From Algicola sagamiensis DSM 14643 (GTDB lineage Bacteria; Pseudomonadota; Gammaproteobacteria; Enterobacterales; Alteromonadaceae): 64,000 nt of DNA. The stretch is taken from positions 146,508-210,507 of the forward strand of contig NZ_KB894492.1 in assembly GCF_000374485.1 (NCBI RefSeq). The letters are read 5' to 3'. The translations under genes were made by a program, and so were the position numbers. The notes beneath the pieces were generated by a model. That model did not search any database. It was not told the origin of the DNA and saw nothing but the letters and a program-made list of their open reading frames with translations. Positions 18,744 through 27,891 of the stretch are shown in pieces. Each line of letters opens with the position of its first letter. Positions within the stretch are counted from its first letter, which is position 1.

Positions 18744-19799
18744 TTAAGCTTTTTTCGGTAATGCAGAGAAATGGATGATTTGATCTGCGATTTTATTGAG
18801 AGGGAGCACTTTATCTGCGGCTCCCATTTCATAGGCGACGCGAGGCATACCCCAGACAACGGATGTCTTTTCGTCTTGAACCAAGGTAATCGCACCTGCC
18901 TCCTTCATTTTGAGTAACCCCTTGGCACCATCGTTTCCCATCCCAGTTAAAATACACCCGATAGCATGTCGGCCTTTGAGTTCGGCGACTGAGTCAAAAA
19001 GAACATCGACAGCAGGGCGGTGACGATTGACTGGCGGTGTGTCTAGCAGTTGGCAGAATAAGTCGTAATTGACTTTTTTTAACACCAAATGCTGATCGCC
19101 GGGTGCGATATAGACGCATCCCTGTTTGATCTTCATCCCGTCGTGTGCCTCAAAGACACGCATCTGGCTGCATTGATCAACCCGTTTTGCGAATGAGCTG
19201 CTAAATACAGGCGGAATATGCTGTGTGATGACGACGGGAGGGAAATCCGCGGGAAGATTTGAAATGACTTCTTTCAGAGCTTCCGTCCCACCAGTTGATG
19301 CGCCAATAGCCACAAGAATGTTTGGTCGATACTGAATGTCTTTCTTGCCGATATTTTTTCCGACAGAGTGTTTTTTCACAGAAGTTGCGACAATATTTGC
19401 TTTGGATGCGACTCTCACTTTTTCTCTTAATTGATCTGTATATAGCGGTAAGTTTTCCATCAAGTTTTGTTTTGGCTTTGCAAAATAATCCACGGCACCA
19501 AGTTCGAGTGACTCCAGTGTGGTCGGTGCACCTTCTTCCGTGAGTGTCGAAACCATCACAACAGGCATTGGACGAAGTCGCATCAAGTTTTTCAAGAAAG
19601 TAACGCCATTCATTTTTGGCATCTCAACGTCCAGTGTGAGAACGTCGGGATTCAGCTCTTTAATTTTTTCTCTGGCTTCGTAGGGGTCATTCGCAGTGTC
19701 GATGACTTCGATATCATCACAAGTCAGGATTTCCGTCAGCATTGTTCTGACAAAGTGCGAATCATCGATCACGAGGACTCTAATTTTTTTTTGCATCAT
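18744..19799 (-). CDS. cheB: Chemotaxis methylesterase/deamidase CheB
   Basis: CheB removes methyl groups from receptor glutamates. The 351 residues hold an N-terminal receiver domain with VLVIDDS and phospho-acceptor Asp57 in LTLDVEMPKMNG, and the C-terminal esterase domain from about residue 160, with catalytic serine in GASTGGTEAL, histidine in ITQHIPP and aspartate in GMGNDGA. It is the last gene of the minus-strand operon that begins at 24646, 20 nt after cheD. It converges on the deacetylase gene with only 15 nt between stops. Confidence 0.95.
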   Translation of the reverse strand: MMQKKIRVLVIDDSHFVRTMLTEILTCDDIEVIDTANDPYEAREKIKELNPDVLTLDVEMPKMNGVTFLKNLMRLRPMPVVMVSTLTEEGAPTTLESLELGAVDYFAKPKQNLMENLPLYTDQLREKVRVASKANIVATSVKKHSVGKNIGKKDIQYRPNILVAIGASTGGTEALKEVISNLPADFPPVVITQHIPPVFSSSFAKRVDQCSQMRVFEAHDGMKIKQGCVYIAPGDQHLVLKKVNYDLFCQLLDTPPVNRHRPAVDVLFDSVAELKGRHAIGCILTGMGNDGAKGLLKMKEAGAITLVQDEKTSVVWGMPRVAYEMGAADKVLPLNKIADQIIHFSALPKKA

Positions 19800-19819
19800 T
19801 TTTCCTCTGAAGATCGTGG

Positions 19820-20434
19820 TTAGAACAATTCAATATCGCCCGAAGATTTCTCTTCAACTTCGATATTTTGCATATATTCTTTTTCGCGGCGTTCTATTGT
19901 ATCGTTATGAAGTGATTTGAGTTTCTTCACCTGCGCTTTCCCAGAGTTCGGATGAAAAAAAACTTTCCGAGGCCAAGGTCCACCGATGTCTTCGGCAACA
20001 ATACTCAGTTGTTCCTTACTTAAAAATTCCTTCGCAAATTGGATATTTCCGTTGCCAATATCTGTCATCGCGTTTAGGATTTTCCCACCACCGAAAATCT
20101 TCACTCGTAGATTGCTCCTTGAGCCGCCATTTTTTAATATTTCATTGATGAGATATTCCATGGCCCAATCGCCATAACGGCATGCATAGCTTGTGTCAAT
20201 TCCTGCATCTGGTGAATGTTTGTTTTGACAGGGCAGCATAAAATGATTCATCCCGCCAATACCCATAATGTCATCCCAGATACAGGCAGAAATACAAGAC
20301 CCAAGTACGGTTGTGACGAGTTCATTTTCTTTTGTAACGTAAAATTCACCAGGCAAAATTTTTGCAACCACCATTCGACGGTGTTTGTCGATATATCGTT
20401 TGATGTTGTGGAAGCCATTAAGTGTTGGTTGCAT
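19820..20434 (-). CDS. cheD: Chemoreceptor glutamine deamidase CheD
   Basis: CheD deamidates receptor glutamines and in some bacteria interacts with CheC. The 204-residue product has the catalytic Cys47 in VLGSCISACI, His64 in GGMNHFMLP, and the family segment VKIFGGGKILNAMTDIGNGNI. A C-terminal extension of about 35 residues is rich in charge. No cheC is in the cluster. It sits between cheR and cheB, 12 nt after cheR. Confidence 0.93.
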   Translation of the reverse strand: MQPTLNGFHNIKRYIDKHRRMVVAKILPGEFYVTKENELVTTVLGSCISACIWDDIMGIGGMNHFMLPCQNKHSPDAGIDTSYACRYGDWAMEYLINEILKNGGSRSNLRVKIFGGGKILNAMTDIGNGNIQFAKEFLSKEQLSIVAEDIGGPWPRKVFFHPNSGKAQVKKLKSLHNDTIERREKEYMQNIEVEEKSSGDIELF

Positions 20435-20446
20435 GGTATGCTCTTT

Positions 20447-21298
20447 CTAAATCTTCTGATAAATAGTACGTCCAACAGACTTAAAATTTGGACTATCTTT
20501 GCTGAGACTTTCTGAATGACCAAGAAATAAATAACCTCCATCCGCCAACATATCCCAATAGCGCTCAAATAATCTCACTTTGGTTGGTTGGTCAAAGTAA
20601 ATCACAACATTTCTGCAAAAAATGACGTCGAATGGTCCTTTCATTGGCCATTGCTGAAGTAGATTGAGCCGTTTAAACTGAATATGTTCTTGAATACCGG
20701 GTTTAACCTTGACCTGCCGATTTGCTTTTGAGCGGACAAAGCCTCGCTCCATTTTCTCGCTCGGTAATCCATCGACAGAATCCTCGGCATAAATACCATT
20801 TTTTGCTTTATAGAGCATATTGGAGTCTAAATCTGTAGCGAGGACTTTAAAGTCCCAAGGTGTTGGAAAGTGTTTTGCGAGTGTGATTGCAATACTGTAT
20901 GGCTCTTCTCCAGATGAGCAGCCAGCTGACCAAATGCGGACACGTTTATCAACTGAATGACGACTTTTCATTTCTGCGAGTGCTTTATTTTCTAGGAACT
21001 CAAAGTGATGATTTTCTCGAAAGAACGACGTCAGATTGGTCGTGATTGAGTTAATGCATTCGCTCAACTCAGGACTGTTCTTTTGATTGATGAGTTCGCA
21101 GTACTCTTTGAAATCTCTTAATCCGATGCTGCGAATGCGCCTAGCAAGTCTGGAGTAAACCATTTCACGTTTGTGATCACCGAGAACGATGCCACAAGTG
21201 TTATAAACCAATTCGCAGATGAACTCGAAATCCTTATCGGTCATCGGAAACTCTTTGTCACAAAATTGACTGGGATCTTTTTGTGTCATGGATTCCAT
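20447..21298 (-). CDS. cheR: Chemotaxis methyltransferase CheR
   Basis: CheR uses S-adenosylmethionine to methylate chemoreceptors. The 283-residue protein has the N-terminal helical domain (to about 90) and the methyltransferase domain with RIWSAGCSSGEEPYSIAI, then FDVIFCRNVVIYFD and LADGGYLFLGHSESL, all typical of CheR. Two close ATGs (21298, 21289) could start it. It is 63 nt after cheW, the widest gap inside this operon and the place where other systems of this kind carry a receptor gene; none is here. Confidence 0.95.
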   Translation of the reverse strand: MESMTQKDPSQFCDKEFPMTDKDFEFICELVYNTCGIVLGDHKREMVYSRLARRIRSIGLRDFKEYCELINQKNSPELSECINSITTNLTSFFRENHHFEFLENKALAEMKSRHSVDKRVRIWSAGCSSGEEPYSIAITLAKHFPTPWDFKVLATDLDSNMLYKAKNGIYAEDSVDGLPSEKMERGFVRSKANRQVKVKPGIQEHIQFKRLNLLQQWPMKGPFDVIFCRNVVIYFDQPTKVRLFERYWDMLADGGYLFLGHSESLSKDSPNFKSVGRTIYQKI

Positions 21299-21361
21299 CG
21301 CCTCAGTCGTTCCTCTATTCTTCTTTGATATTTCATAGTTATCGTTGGTCAGCTTGGGAAA

Positions 21362-21913
21362 CTAGCTGGTGGCCTGTACCGCTGAGCTTTGTGAAAACTC
21401 CATTAACCTTGGCAAATTGAGCAATACGACCATGTTCTTCTCAACATTCATAAGATTTTCGATAAATTCTGCATTCGCATGTTCAGTAATATCAGGTGCT
21501 GGCCGCATATTTTCCGCTTTGACGGTGTACACATCAGAAATCGCATCGACAACCAAACCGATGATTTTCTCATCATTGTTTTCTAAAGAGACTTTCACAA
21601 CAACAACAACCGTAATAGCACCGTATTCCATGGAATCCAGACCAAATCGTTGCCGAAGATCAACAACGGGCACAATGGTTCCACGAAGGTTGATAACGCC
21701 TTTCACATAATCTGGCGCATTTGGTAACACGGTTGCTGGCTCCCAGCCCCGGATTTCTTGCACACTCAGAATATCAACACCGTATTCTTCATCGTCCATC
21801 ATAAACGTGAGGAACTGGCGGCTTTCTCCAGTTGCTTCAAGTTCATGTTCTTCATGATCGTATTCAACGCTCTGTTCCTTGATGTCTTCTTCGGTTGTTG
21901 CGATATCAGTCAT
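21362..21913 (-). CDS. cheW: Chemotaxis coupling protein CheW
   Basis: CheW links receptors to CheA. The 183-residue protein has an acidic N-terminal tail (about 1-32, many Glu/Asp), then the CheW fold: FLTFMMDDEEYGVDILSVQEIRGWEP, LPNAPDYVKGVINLRGTIVPVVDLRQRFGL, and VDAISDVYTV. The ATG overlaps the cheA stop by 4 nt (ATGA), so translation is coupled. There is one cheW here, besides the CheW-like P5 domain of CheA. Confidence 0.95.
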   Translation of the reverse strand: MTDIATTEEDIKEQSVEYDHEEHELEATGESRQFLTFMMDDEEYGVDILSVQEIRGWEPATVLPNAPDYVKGVINLRGTIVPVVDLRQRFGLDSMEYGAITVVVVVKVSLENNDEKIIGLVVDAISDVYTVKAENMRPAPDITEHANAEFIENLMNVEKNMVVLLNLPRLMEFSQSSAVQATS

Positions 21914-23994
21914 GCCATTTCCTGAATTAGAGAATCAATGGATAAGCCTTGCTTGCCTGGTTTTTTCAAACCTGCGAGTTTAATCAGGCCTGCAATATCA
22001 ACAATAAGCGAGACTCTGCCATCTCCGAGAATGGTCGCGCCAGAGATGCCTTCAATACGTTGGTAATTATTTTCTAGACTCTTTATAACGACTTGCTGTT
22101 GGGCAAGGAGATCATCAACGAGTAGGCCAACTTTTTCATTGTCTGTTTCAACGACAACAAGTAAACCATGCTCCAACTCAGTGATTGCATTCTCATGTTT
22201 GAAAAGCTGGTAAAGTCTGAGAATTGGAATGTATTCATCGCGTAGCCTGAGCACTTCAACACTACCACCGACGTTGTTAACTTTCTCAATGTCGACCTGC
22301 AATGATTCAATGATACTGATCAGTGGAATGATATAGGTATGATCAGCAACCCGGACAAGTTGACCATCCAGAATCGCTAGGGTTAATGGCAGTCGGATAC
22401 GGAATGTTGAACCTTCTCCGGCGACTGAATTGACCTCAATCGACCCATTCAGCTCCTGAATATTTCTTCTGACAACATCCATTCCGACGCCACGCCCCGA
22501 AATGTCACTCACTTCATCTGCTGTGGAGAAACCAGGGCGGAAAATCAAATCATGTACTTCAGACTCACTTAATTCTTCATTTTCTGAGATGATGTGATTC
22601 TCGATTGCTTTCGCACGGATTTTCTCCGAGTTGAGCCCTGCACCATCATCAATGATTTCGATGACAATATTACCACCTTGGTGAAAGGCATTCAGTGTGA
22701 CTGAACCCGTTTCATCTTTACCAGCCGCAACACGCGCTTCTGGAGATTCAAGGCCATGATCCAACGAGTTCCGAACCAAGTGCACCATCGGGTCACTTAG
22801 CTTTTCCATGACCGTCTTATCGAGTTCCGTTTGTTCGCCGATGAGCTTTAGCTCAACTTTCTTATTAAGTTTTTGGGAAATATCCCGAACAAGGCGTGGA
22901 AAGCGGCTAAAGACAAAACTAATCGGCAGCATTCTGATCCGCATCACACTTTCTTGTAAATCACGAGTGTTATGAGAAAGTTGTGCGAGTCCTTCCTGGA
23001 GCATATTGACATTGTTTTCATCAAATTCCCGTTCAGCCAGCTGACAAAGCATCGCTTGGGTGATCACGAGTTCTCCAACCATGTTGATCAACGAGTCCAC
23101 TTTATCTATTGCAACTCGAATGGAGTTTGTTTCACCTTTTTTTACAGCCGAAGGTGCTTTTGCTGCTTGAGTGGGTGTGGGTTTTGTCTCTTTTTTCTCT
23201 TCACTGACTTGAGCTGGAGGCTCTATAGATGGCTCTGACTCTTCTTTTGTATCCTCAACTTCAGCAGAGGGAGTCACTTCTCCAATTGGGTTCAGGCTGA
23301 AGTCGCAATCATCTAATACCCACTCGAAGATTTCTTCAATTTGTTCTTTCTCAATATTGCCATGGAGTTCAATGTCCCAACCAACATGACATTCATCAGG
23401 TACAAGCTTCGAAAATTCAGGAATATGAGAAAGGTCTGCGGTAATGGTTAACTTGCCGAGTGCTTCCAATTCATGCAGCATATAAAGCGGCTCGTTACCT
23501 GTTTTGAATAAATAAGGAAATGGAAAAAACTTGATTGCCCAACCAGAGGATTGTGTTGATGATGGCTTATCTTCTGATTCATTGGCAGCATATTCACCAC
23601 AAACACCATCTGCCAAGATAGATTCAAAATCAGCTTTAAGCTTATTAGCGACTGCTTCATCGGGTACTTCTTCAGCTTTTAAAGCGGACAATAAATCACG
23701 TAAACAGTCGACAGACAGTAAAAGGAGATCAATATGCTGTTGTTCCAGCGCCCGGCGCCCATCTCTGATCTGATCAAGGAGGGTTTCGAGAACATGGGTA
23801 AAGTTTGAAACAACGGTGAATCCAAACGTTCCACTACCGCCTTTGATTGAGTGAGCCGCACGAAATATCGTATTAATCGTCTCAAGATCATGGGTACCAG
23901 GTGTCAGTGCTAACAACTCGGCTTCCATGATGTCAAGACCTTCAAAGCTTTCCTCAAAGAAAACTTCGAAGAATTGACTCAGATCGATGCTCAT
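21910..23994 (-). CDS. cheA: Chemotaxis histidine kinase CheA
   Basis: CheA phosphorylates CheY and CheB in response to receptors. The 694 residues carry: P1/Hpt domain with IFRAAHSIKGGSGTFGF (His48), a P2-like domain (about 150-240), a charged linker, dimerisation helices with IDKVDSLINMVGELVITQAML, the ATPase domain with HLVRNSLDHGLE and GRGVGMDVVRRNI, and a C-terminal CheW-like P5 domain. All catalytic boxes look intact. It follows cheY by 10 nt and overlaps cheW. Since no flagellar genes are near, this may be an alternative (non-motility) array. Confidence 0.95.
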   Translation of the reverse strand: MSIDLSQFFEVFFEESFEGLDIMEAELLALTPGTHDLETINTIFRAAHSIKGGSGTFGFTVVSNFTHVLETLLDQIRDGRRALEQQHIDLLLLSVDCLRDLLSALKAEEVPDEAVANKLKADFESILADGVCGEYAANESEDKPSSTQSSGWAIKFFPFPYLFKTGNEPLYMLHELEALGKLTITADLSHIPEFSKLVPDECHVGWDIELHGNIEKEQIEEIFEWVLDDCDFSLNPIGEVTPSAEVEDTKEESEPSIEPPAQVSEEKKETKPTPTQAAKAPSAVKKGETNSIRVAIDKVDSLINMVGELVITQAMLCQLAEREFDENNVNMLQEGLAQLSHNTRDLQESVMRIRMLPISFVFSRFPRLVRDISQKLNKKVELKLIGEQTELDKTVMEKLSDPMVHLVRNSLDHGLESPEARVAAGKDETGSVTLNAFHQGGNIVIEIIDDGAGLNSEKIRAKAIENHIISENEELSESEVHDLIFRPGFSTADEVSDISGRGVGMDVVRRNIQELNGSIEVNSVAGEGSTFRIRLPLTLAILDGQLVRVADHTYIIPLISIIESLQVDIEKVNNVGGSVEVLRLRDEYIPILRLYQLFKHENAITELEHGLLVVVETDNEKVGLLVDDLLAQQQVVIKSLENNYQRIEGISGATILGDGRVSLIVDIAGLIKLAGLKKPGKQGLSIDSLIQEMA

Positions 23995-24004
23995 AATCGC
24001 CTCG

Positions 24005-24367
24005 CTAGCGAATGACTTTATTCATCACAGCTAAGAGTTGTTCTGGATTAAAAGGTTTCACAATCCAACCTGTTGCGCCTGCCTCTTTACCCTCAGTTTT
24101 TTTATCCATGCCACTTTCGGTGGTGAGCATCAGCATCGGTGTGAATTTATAATCGGGTAAACCTCTCAATTCCCTAATCAGCGTGATCCCATCCATGCCG
24201 GGCATATTCACATCAGAAATCACGGCATCAAACTGGTTCGACTTCGCAATGGTCAGAGCTTCGTTTCCATCTTTTGCTTCCGTTACATCAAACCCGGCTT
24301 TCTTTAAGGTGAAACTTACCATTTGACGCATTGATGCAGAGTCATCAACCGCGAGAATTTTTTTCAT
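24005..24367 (-). CDS. cheY: CheY-like single-domain response regulator
   Basis: A 120-residue receiver domain without an output domain. Key residues are visible: acidic pair Asp8-Asp9 in AVDDSASMRQ, phospho-acceptor Asp52 in VISDVNMPGMDG, Thr in LMLTTES, and Lys in GWIVKPFNPEQL. It lies between the STAS gene (3 nt) and cheA (10 nt), so it is the cognate acceptor of this CheA. It might bind a flagellar switch or another target; the sequence does not decide. Confidence 0.93.
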   Translation of the reverse strand: MKKILAVDDSASMRQMVSFTLKKAGFDVTEAKDGNEALTIAKSNQFDAVISDVNMPGMDGITLIRELRGLPDYKFTPMLMLTTESGMDKKTEGKEAGATGWIVKPFNPEQLLAVMNKVIR

Positions 24368-24370
24368 GAA

Positions 24371-24646
24371 TTATTCCTCTTGGACGGTTAGCTCAAGATA
24401 ATCTGACATTCCCAGCAGTGTTGCTGACTCGATGAGCATTTCTGATGGTGCCTGCCATTTCAATGTTTTATTCTGACTTTCAAGATGCTGTTTCAAACTG
24501 CATAGTAACTGTATAGCTGCTGTATCTGCTTTGGTTACAGCGTGCCCATCTAGGCAGAGTTCATCTGTACTTTCTTGTGCTTCAAGTAGGGACTGATATA
24601 TGTCTTCAATCTCTTGAATTATAAGCTTTTCAGGAAGTTCCAACAT
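24371..24646 (-). CDS. STAS-domain protein at head of chemosensory operon
   Basis: A 91-residue protein with the STAS fold pattern: SLLEAQESTDELCLDGHAVTKADTAAIQLLCSLKQHLE and a final helix. The position normally taken by the phosphorylated serine of anti-sigma antagonists is around VTKADTAA, with Thr or Ser neighbours, so regulation by phosphorylation is possible but not shown. AAGGA lies 8 nt before the ATG. It is the first gene of the operon. Small STAS proteins head other chemosensory operons of this type; their job there is poorly known. Confidence 0.75.
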   Translation of the reverse strand: MLELPEKLIIQEIEDIYQSLLEAQESTDELCLDGHAVTKADTAAIQLLCSLKQHLESQNKTLKWQAPSEMLIESATLLGMSDYLELTVQEE

Positions 24647-24748
24647 TGGAATAAATCCTTGTTATGGCGACCTTTATTCCTCATATTGAAAAAGCATAGA
24701 CCGAGATGGCAGATTGTCCATTTTCAGGGGACGTATTTTAGGAGGGAT

Positions 24749-24772
24749 AGCGCTTTACCAATGTAAAGCGCT
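24749..24772. repeat. 10-bp stem-loop at end of cox operon
   Basis: AGCGCTTTAC and GTAAAGCGCT pair perfectly around CAAT, 8 nt after the sco stop. The minus strand has no T run after the stem, while the plus strand continues TTGATTATT. It is probably the 3' border of the cox transcript, working with Rho or as an mRNA end stabiliser. Confidence 0.55.
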
Positions 24773-24779
24773 TTGATTA

Positions 24780-25418
24780 TTATGCTGACCAAGCTTGGCT
24801 GATAATCGTGAAATCCTTGACGAGCTGTTGCTCATCAACGGTTGGTATTTTGCCTTTGATAAAAGCAGGTTTGAAGATAGCCTCAACCTCAGCTTTTGGA
24901 TTAATTAGTACGATTGAGGCACTGTGATCAACGGAATATGAGCCTTCAGCATGTTCATCATCTACCATGACGTACATGAGACCCAGTTGTCGAGTAAAAG
25001 GGTATAGTGTTTTATGTTTGCCAGTTGCGCCAATAAACTTCGGATTAAAGTATTGGACGTATTGTGACAACTTTTCAACGCTATCTCGCCTAGGGTCGAC
25101 AGAGACCATAACTATCTGGGACTCAATCGATGTTGCTTCTGTGATTGCGGGATAAATACCAGCTAGCTTGGACATGGTTGTTGGGCAAACATCCGGGCAA
25201 GAGGTAAATCCAAGAAAGATCAGGCTCCATTTTCCTTCAAGGCTTTTTTCAGTGAAGGTACCGCCACCAGATTGCTCAAGTAAGAAGGGTTGCATCACTC
25301 GCGGTGCTTCATACCAGAGTGCTTTCACATCATGACGAGAAGGAGATTGATATTTCCAAGCAAAAACACCAGAGCCAAAAGCGAGAAGACTAATGATTAA
25401 AAGTAAGTATTTACTCAT
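24780..25418 (-). CDS. sco: SCO1/SenC-type copper chaperone for cytochrome oxidase
   Basis: A 212-residue membrane-anchored thioredoxin-fold protein that helps deliver copper to the CuA site of subunit II. N-terminal anchor MSKYLLLIISLLAFGSGVFAW; copper ligands Cys74 and Cys78 in FTSCPDVCPTT and His165 in YSVDHSAS, all intact. It is the last gene of the cox operon, 15 nt after ctaB. Confidence 0.93.
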   Translation of the reverse strand: MSKYLLLIISLLAFGSGVFAWKYQSPSRHDVKALWYEAPRVMQPFLLEQSGGGTFTEKSLEGKWSLIFLGFTSCPDVCPTTMSKLAGIYPAITEATSIESQIVMVSVDPRRDSVEKLSQYVQYFNPKFIGATGKHKTLYPFTRQLGLMYVMVDDEHAEGSYSVDHSASIVLINPKAEVEAIFKPAFIKGKIPTVDEQQLVKDFTIISQAWSA

Positions 25419-25433
25419 TCCTTACCCCTTATT

Positions 25434-26348
25434 TTATGTGTACAAGCTATGGTCGATGATCAATACAATAAATAACACCGTGAGATGCAGAATAGAGAAC
25501 TTGAATGTATCCCAGGCTGTTTTTTCAGCCGGGTTGTATTTTAATCGCAAGGCATAGTAAATGAAACCGAGATTGAAAGCCAGACTGAACACCAGATACA
25601 GTTCATGACTCATCCCAACAAGATATGGAAGTAAACAGACAATCAGGAGTAAAACGGTATAAAGTAGCACGAGGGTTTTCGTAAATTCGATCCCATGGGT
25701 TACAGGAAGCATAGGAATTTTCGCTTTCTCATAATCTGATTTTCGATGAATTGCGAGTGCCCAAAAATGTGGAGGTGTCCAAGTAAAGATAATCATGACA
25801 AGGAGCAAGGCGTGTGGATCGATTGTGTTTGTCATTGCTGTCCAACCCAATAAAGGGGGCATCGCACCTGCAAGCCCGCCAATGACAATATTCTGAGGGG
25901 TTGCTCGCTTCAGAAAAACTGTATAAACGATGGCGTAACCGAATAAGCATGCCAAAGTCAGCCAAGCGGTGAGCCAGTTGACAAATGTTGCGAGGAGGAA
26001 AAAGCCGCTCGTCGCGACAATCATCGCAAACGCAAGCGCCTGTCTTCTTGTTAATCGGCCTGAGGCGATTGGGCGATGCTTTGTTCTTGCCATTTTTGCA
26101 TCAATTTCGTCTTCTAGAAGATGATTGATGGCTGCTGCCGCACCAGAAAGCATTCCGATACCAATGGATGCAATAAGGATTAACCCAGCTTGATCAAATG
26201 CTGTTGGCGCAAGCGCCATCCCCGCAACAGCTGTGAGAATGAGTAACAGAACCACCTTTGGCTTCGTAAGCGCAAGGAAGTCTTTCAGCCGTAACATACT
26301 TACCTGTGAGACTGTCAATGTGCTGGGGATTGATTTTGTCTGATTCAT
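25434..26348 (-). CDS. cyoE: Protoheme IX farnesyltransferase (heme o synthase)
   Basis: The enzyme adds a farnesyl group to heme b to give heme o, which CtaA then turns into heme a. The 304 residues form about nine membrane helices. UbiA-family signatures: INHLLEDEIDAKMARTKHRP (aspartate-rich, binds the prenyl diphosphate) and WALAIHRKSDYEKAKIPMLP. Because it sits in the cox operon, the name ctaB fits equally. Its start overlaps the ctaA stop by 4 nt. Confidence 0.95.
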   Translation of the reverse strand: MNQTKSIPSTLTVSQVSMLRLKDFLALTKPKVVLLLILTAVAGMALAPTAFDQAGLILIASIGIGMLSGAAAAINHLLEDEIDAKMARTKHRPIASGRLTRRQALAFAMIVATSGFFLLATFVNWLTAWLTLACLFGYAIVYTVFLKRATPQNIVIGGLAGAMPPLLGWTAMTNTIDPHALLLVMIIFTWTPPHFWALAIHRKSDYEKAKIPMLPVTHGIEFTKTLVLLYTVLLLIVCLLPYLVGMSHELYLVFSLAFNLGFIYYALRLKYNPAEKTAWDTFKFSILHLTVLFIVLIIDHSLYT

Positions 26349-27355
26349 CTGAGCACTCCTTGAAATGGGGTGGAAGCTGTACGGTATAATCGATAAAGTG
26401 TGTATGTTACGCTGGCTAAAAGCAGTGCCGCGACAAGGTTATGGGCGACGGCAATGGGAAGTGGGATCAACCAGTAGATGTTTCCAATCCCCAGGGTGAT
26501 CTGACATGTGAGCAAGGTCACTATCCCTAGCGCTGGCTTCTTTAGTGAATGGCATTGGCGGTAAACAGCAAAAGAAAATGCAAGCAATAGCAACGTGGTC
26601 ATGATTGCTCCGAATCGATGCGTGACATGAATCGTCATTCTTGCTTCGTAGGGCTTCACACCAAATTCATAATTTTCATGTCCAGTTGGTATTGAGAAAG
26701 CATGTGGAAAATCAAGCCTTTCCTGCCAGTTTCCTTCACATATTGGCAGCTTTGTACATGCGACAGCTGCATAGTTTGCGGCAGTCCAGCCTCCCAATGC
26801 AATTTGTAAGACCAGGATACTGAATGCCGCCCAACCAAGTTTTCGGTTAAAAGTCACCGTTGAATACGATTTTGTTTGTGGTGGTATGTGTCTTTCTCTC
26901 AACTGATACCAAAGTACACAGAGCAGCACCATAATGGTAAACCCACCTAATAAGTGTCCCATGACAACCAGTGGCATGAGATTCATGGTGACCGTCCACA
27001 TCCCAAGTGCAGCTTGGAATATCACAAGTGCGCACAAGAATGTTGTTAAAGGACGTTGGGCACGATATTCCTGGGATCGCCAAGAATGGACAAACAGTCC
27101 AAATATGAATAATCCTAGCGTGCCGGCAACATATCGGTGGAGCATTTCATTCCAGGCTTTATGTGGTTCCAAAGGGCGCTCTGGAAAAGCTTCATTCGCG
27201 ACTTGCTGTGCTAATTCGGAACTTGGAACGACGAGTTTTCCGTAACAGCCTGGCCAGTCAGGACAACCGAGCCCTGCATCCGTCAACCGGGTATATGCAC
27301 CGAGCCCAATCACAACCAATGACATGAGCCAGGCAAGAAGAACATATTTGCGCAT
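26345..27355 (-). CDS. ctaA: Heme A synthase CtaA
   Basis: CtaA oxidises heme o to heme a in the inner membrane. The 336-residue protein has eight predicted helices and conserved segments GAYTRLTDAGLGCPDWPGCYG, EMLHRYVAGTLGL, and a second half with THRFGA and VAHNLVAALLLA, giving the histidines that bind heme. A cysteine pair (ACTKLPIC) lies in the loop, as in CtaA proteins. It makes the oxidase an a-heme type. The gap to the upstream gene is 2 nt. Confidence 0.93.
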   Translation of the reverse strand: MRKYVLLAWLMSLVVIGLGAYTRLTDAGLGCPDWPGCYGKLVVPSSELAQQVANEAFPERPLEPHKAWNEMLHRYVAGTLGLFIFGLFVHSWRSQEYRAQRPLTTFLCALVIFQAALGMWTVTMNLMPLVVMGHLLGGFTIMVLLCVLWYQLRERHIPPQTKSYSTVTFNRKLGWAAFSILVLQIALGGWTAANYAAVACTKLPICEGNWQERLDFPHAFSIPTGHENYEFGVKPYEARMTIHVTHRFGAIMTTLLLLAFSFAVYRQCHSLKKPALGIVTLLTCQITLGIGNIYWLIPLPIAVAHNLVAALLLASVTYTLYRLYRTASTPFQGVLR

Positions 27356-27357
27356 GG

Positions 27358-27891
27358 TTAAAGTCTCCTGGAAAATTTGAGTAATTTCTTCATGTCTTTC
27401 AACAAATCCTTACTGGTTTGCAAAATAGCATCGCGCTCATAAGGAATGGGGTAGCGCATGAGAATGCTGCCATGAGGGTCTGCAAGATAGAGGTGGTCTG
27501 AATCTAGAGGGTTGATTGGTGCAGACATTGCGAGGGTCTCGAATCTTTCTTGGTAATCATCATGAGAAAAAGACCAAGGCATTCTCTCTTGTGAAAAAAG
27601 TACTGTAGGTGTGACTTTATGCTGCTCTTTACCGAGAGCTGAAACACTTTGGTTTGCGACATAAAGTGCTTGCTCGCAGTGGGCATCACAATCATCTTGG
27701 GCGATATAAACAATCCGCCATGGTGCTTCTGATGAATGTTTTATGGGGATGATGAACTCTTCACTCAGCCATTCCCCTTGATTGGTTGAACCCGCATCAT
27801 ACCAATCCATTTTTAAAAGGATTGCCGCAAGTAAAAAAGGCCCGATAAAAACGGCCCCTAGTCGTAGCATGGTTTTTTGATTATTTTGCAT
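27358..27891 (-). CDS. Membrane-anchored CxxxC (thioredoxin-like) protein of cox operon
   Basis: A 177-residue protein from MQNNQKTMLRLGAVFIG, with one N-terminal membrane helix (about 9-27) and an extracytoplasmic domain. WRIVYIAQDDCDAHC (Cys68, Cys72) has the CxxxC spacing used by SCO proteins, and LYLADPHGSILMRYP resembles a late strand of SCO/thioredoxin folds. The histidine of SCO is not obvious. The ATG overlaps the end of the SURF1 gene by 11 nt; AAAAGGAG lies 11 nt upstream inside SURF1. Similar small proteins occur at this place in other proteobacterial cox operons. Likely an assembly factor; function unproven. Confidence 0.65.
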   Translation of the reverse strand: MQNNQKTMLRLGAVFIGPFLLAAILLKMDWYDAGSTNQGEWLSEEFIIPIKHSSEAPWRIVYIAQDDCDAHCEQALYVANQSVSALGKEQHKVTPTVLFSQERMPWSFSHDDYQERFETLAMSAPINPLDSDHLYLADPHGSILMRYPIPYERDAILQTSKDLLKDMKKLLKFSRRL

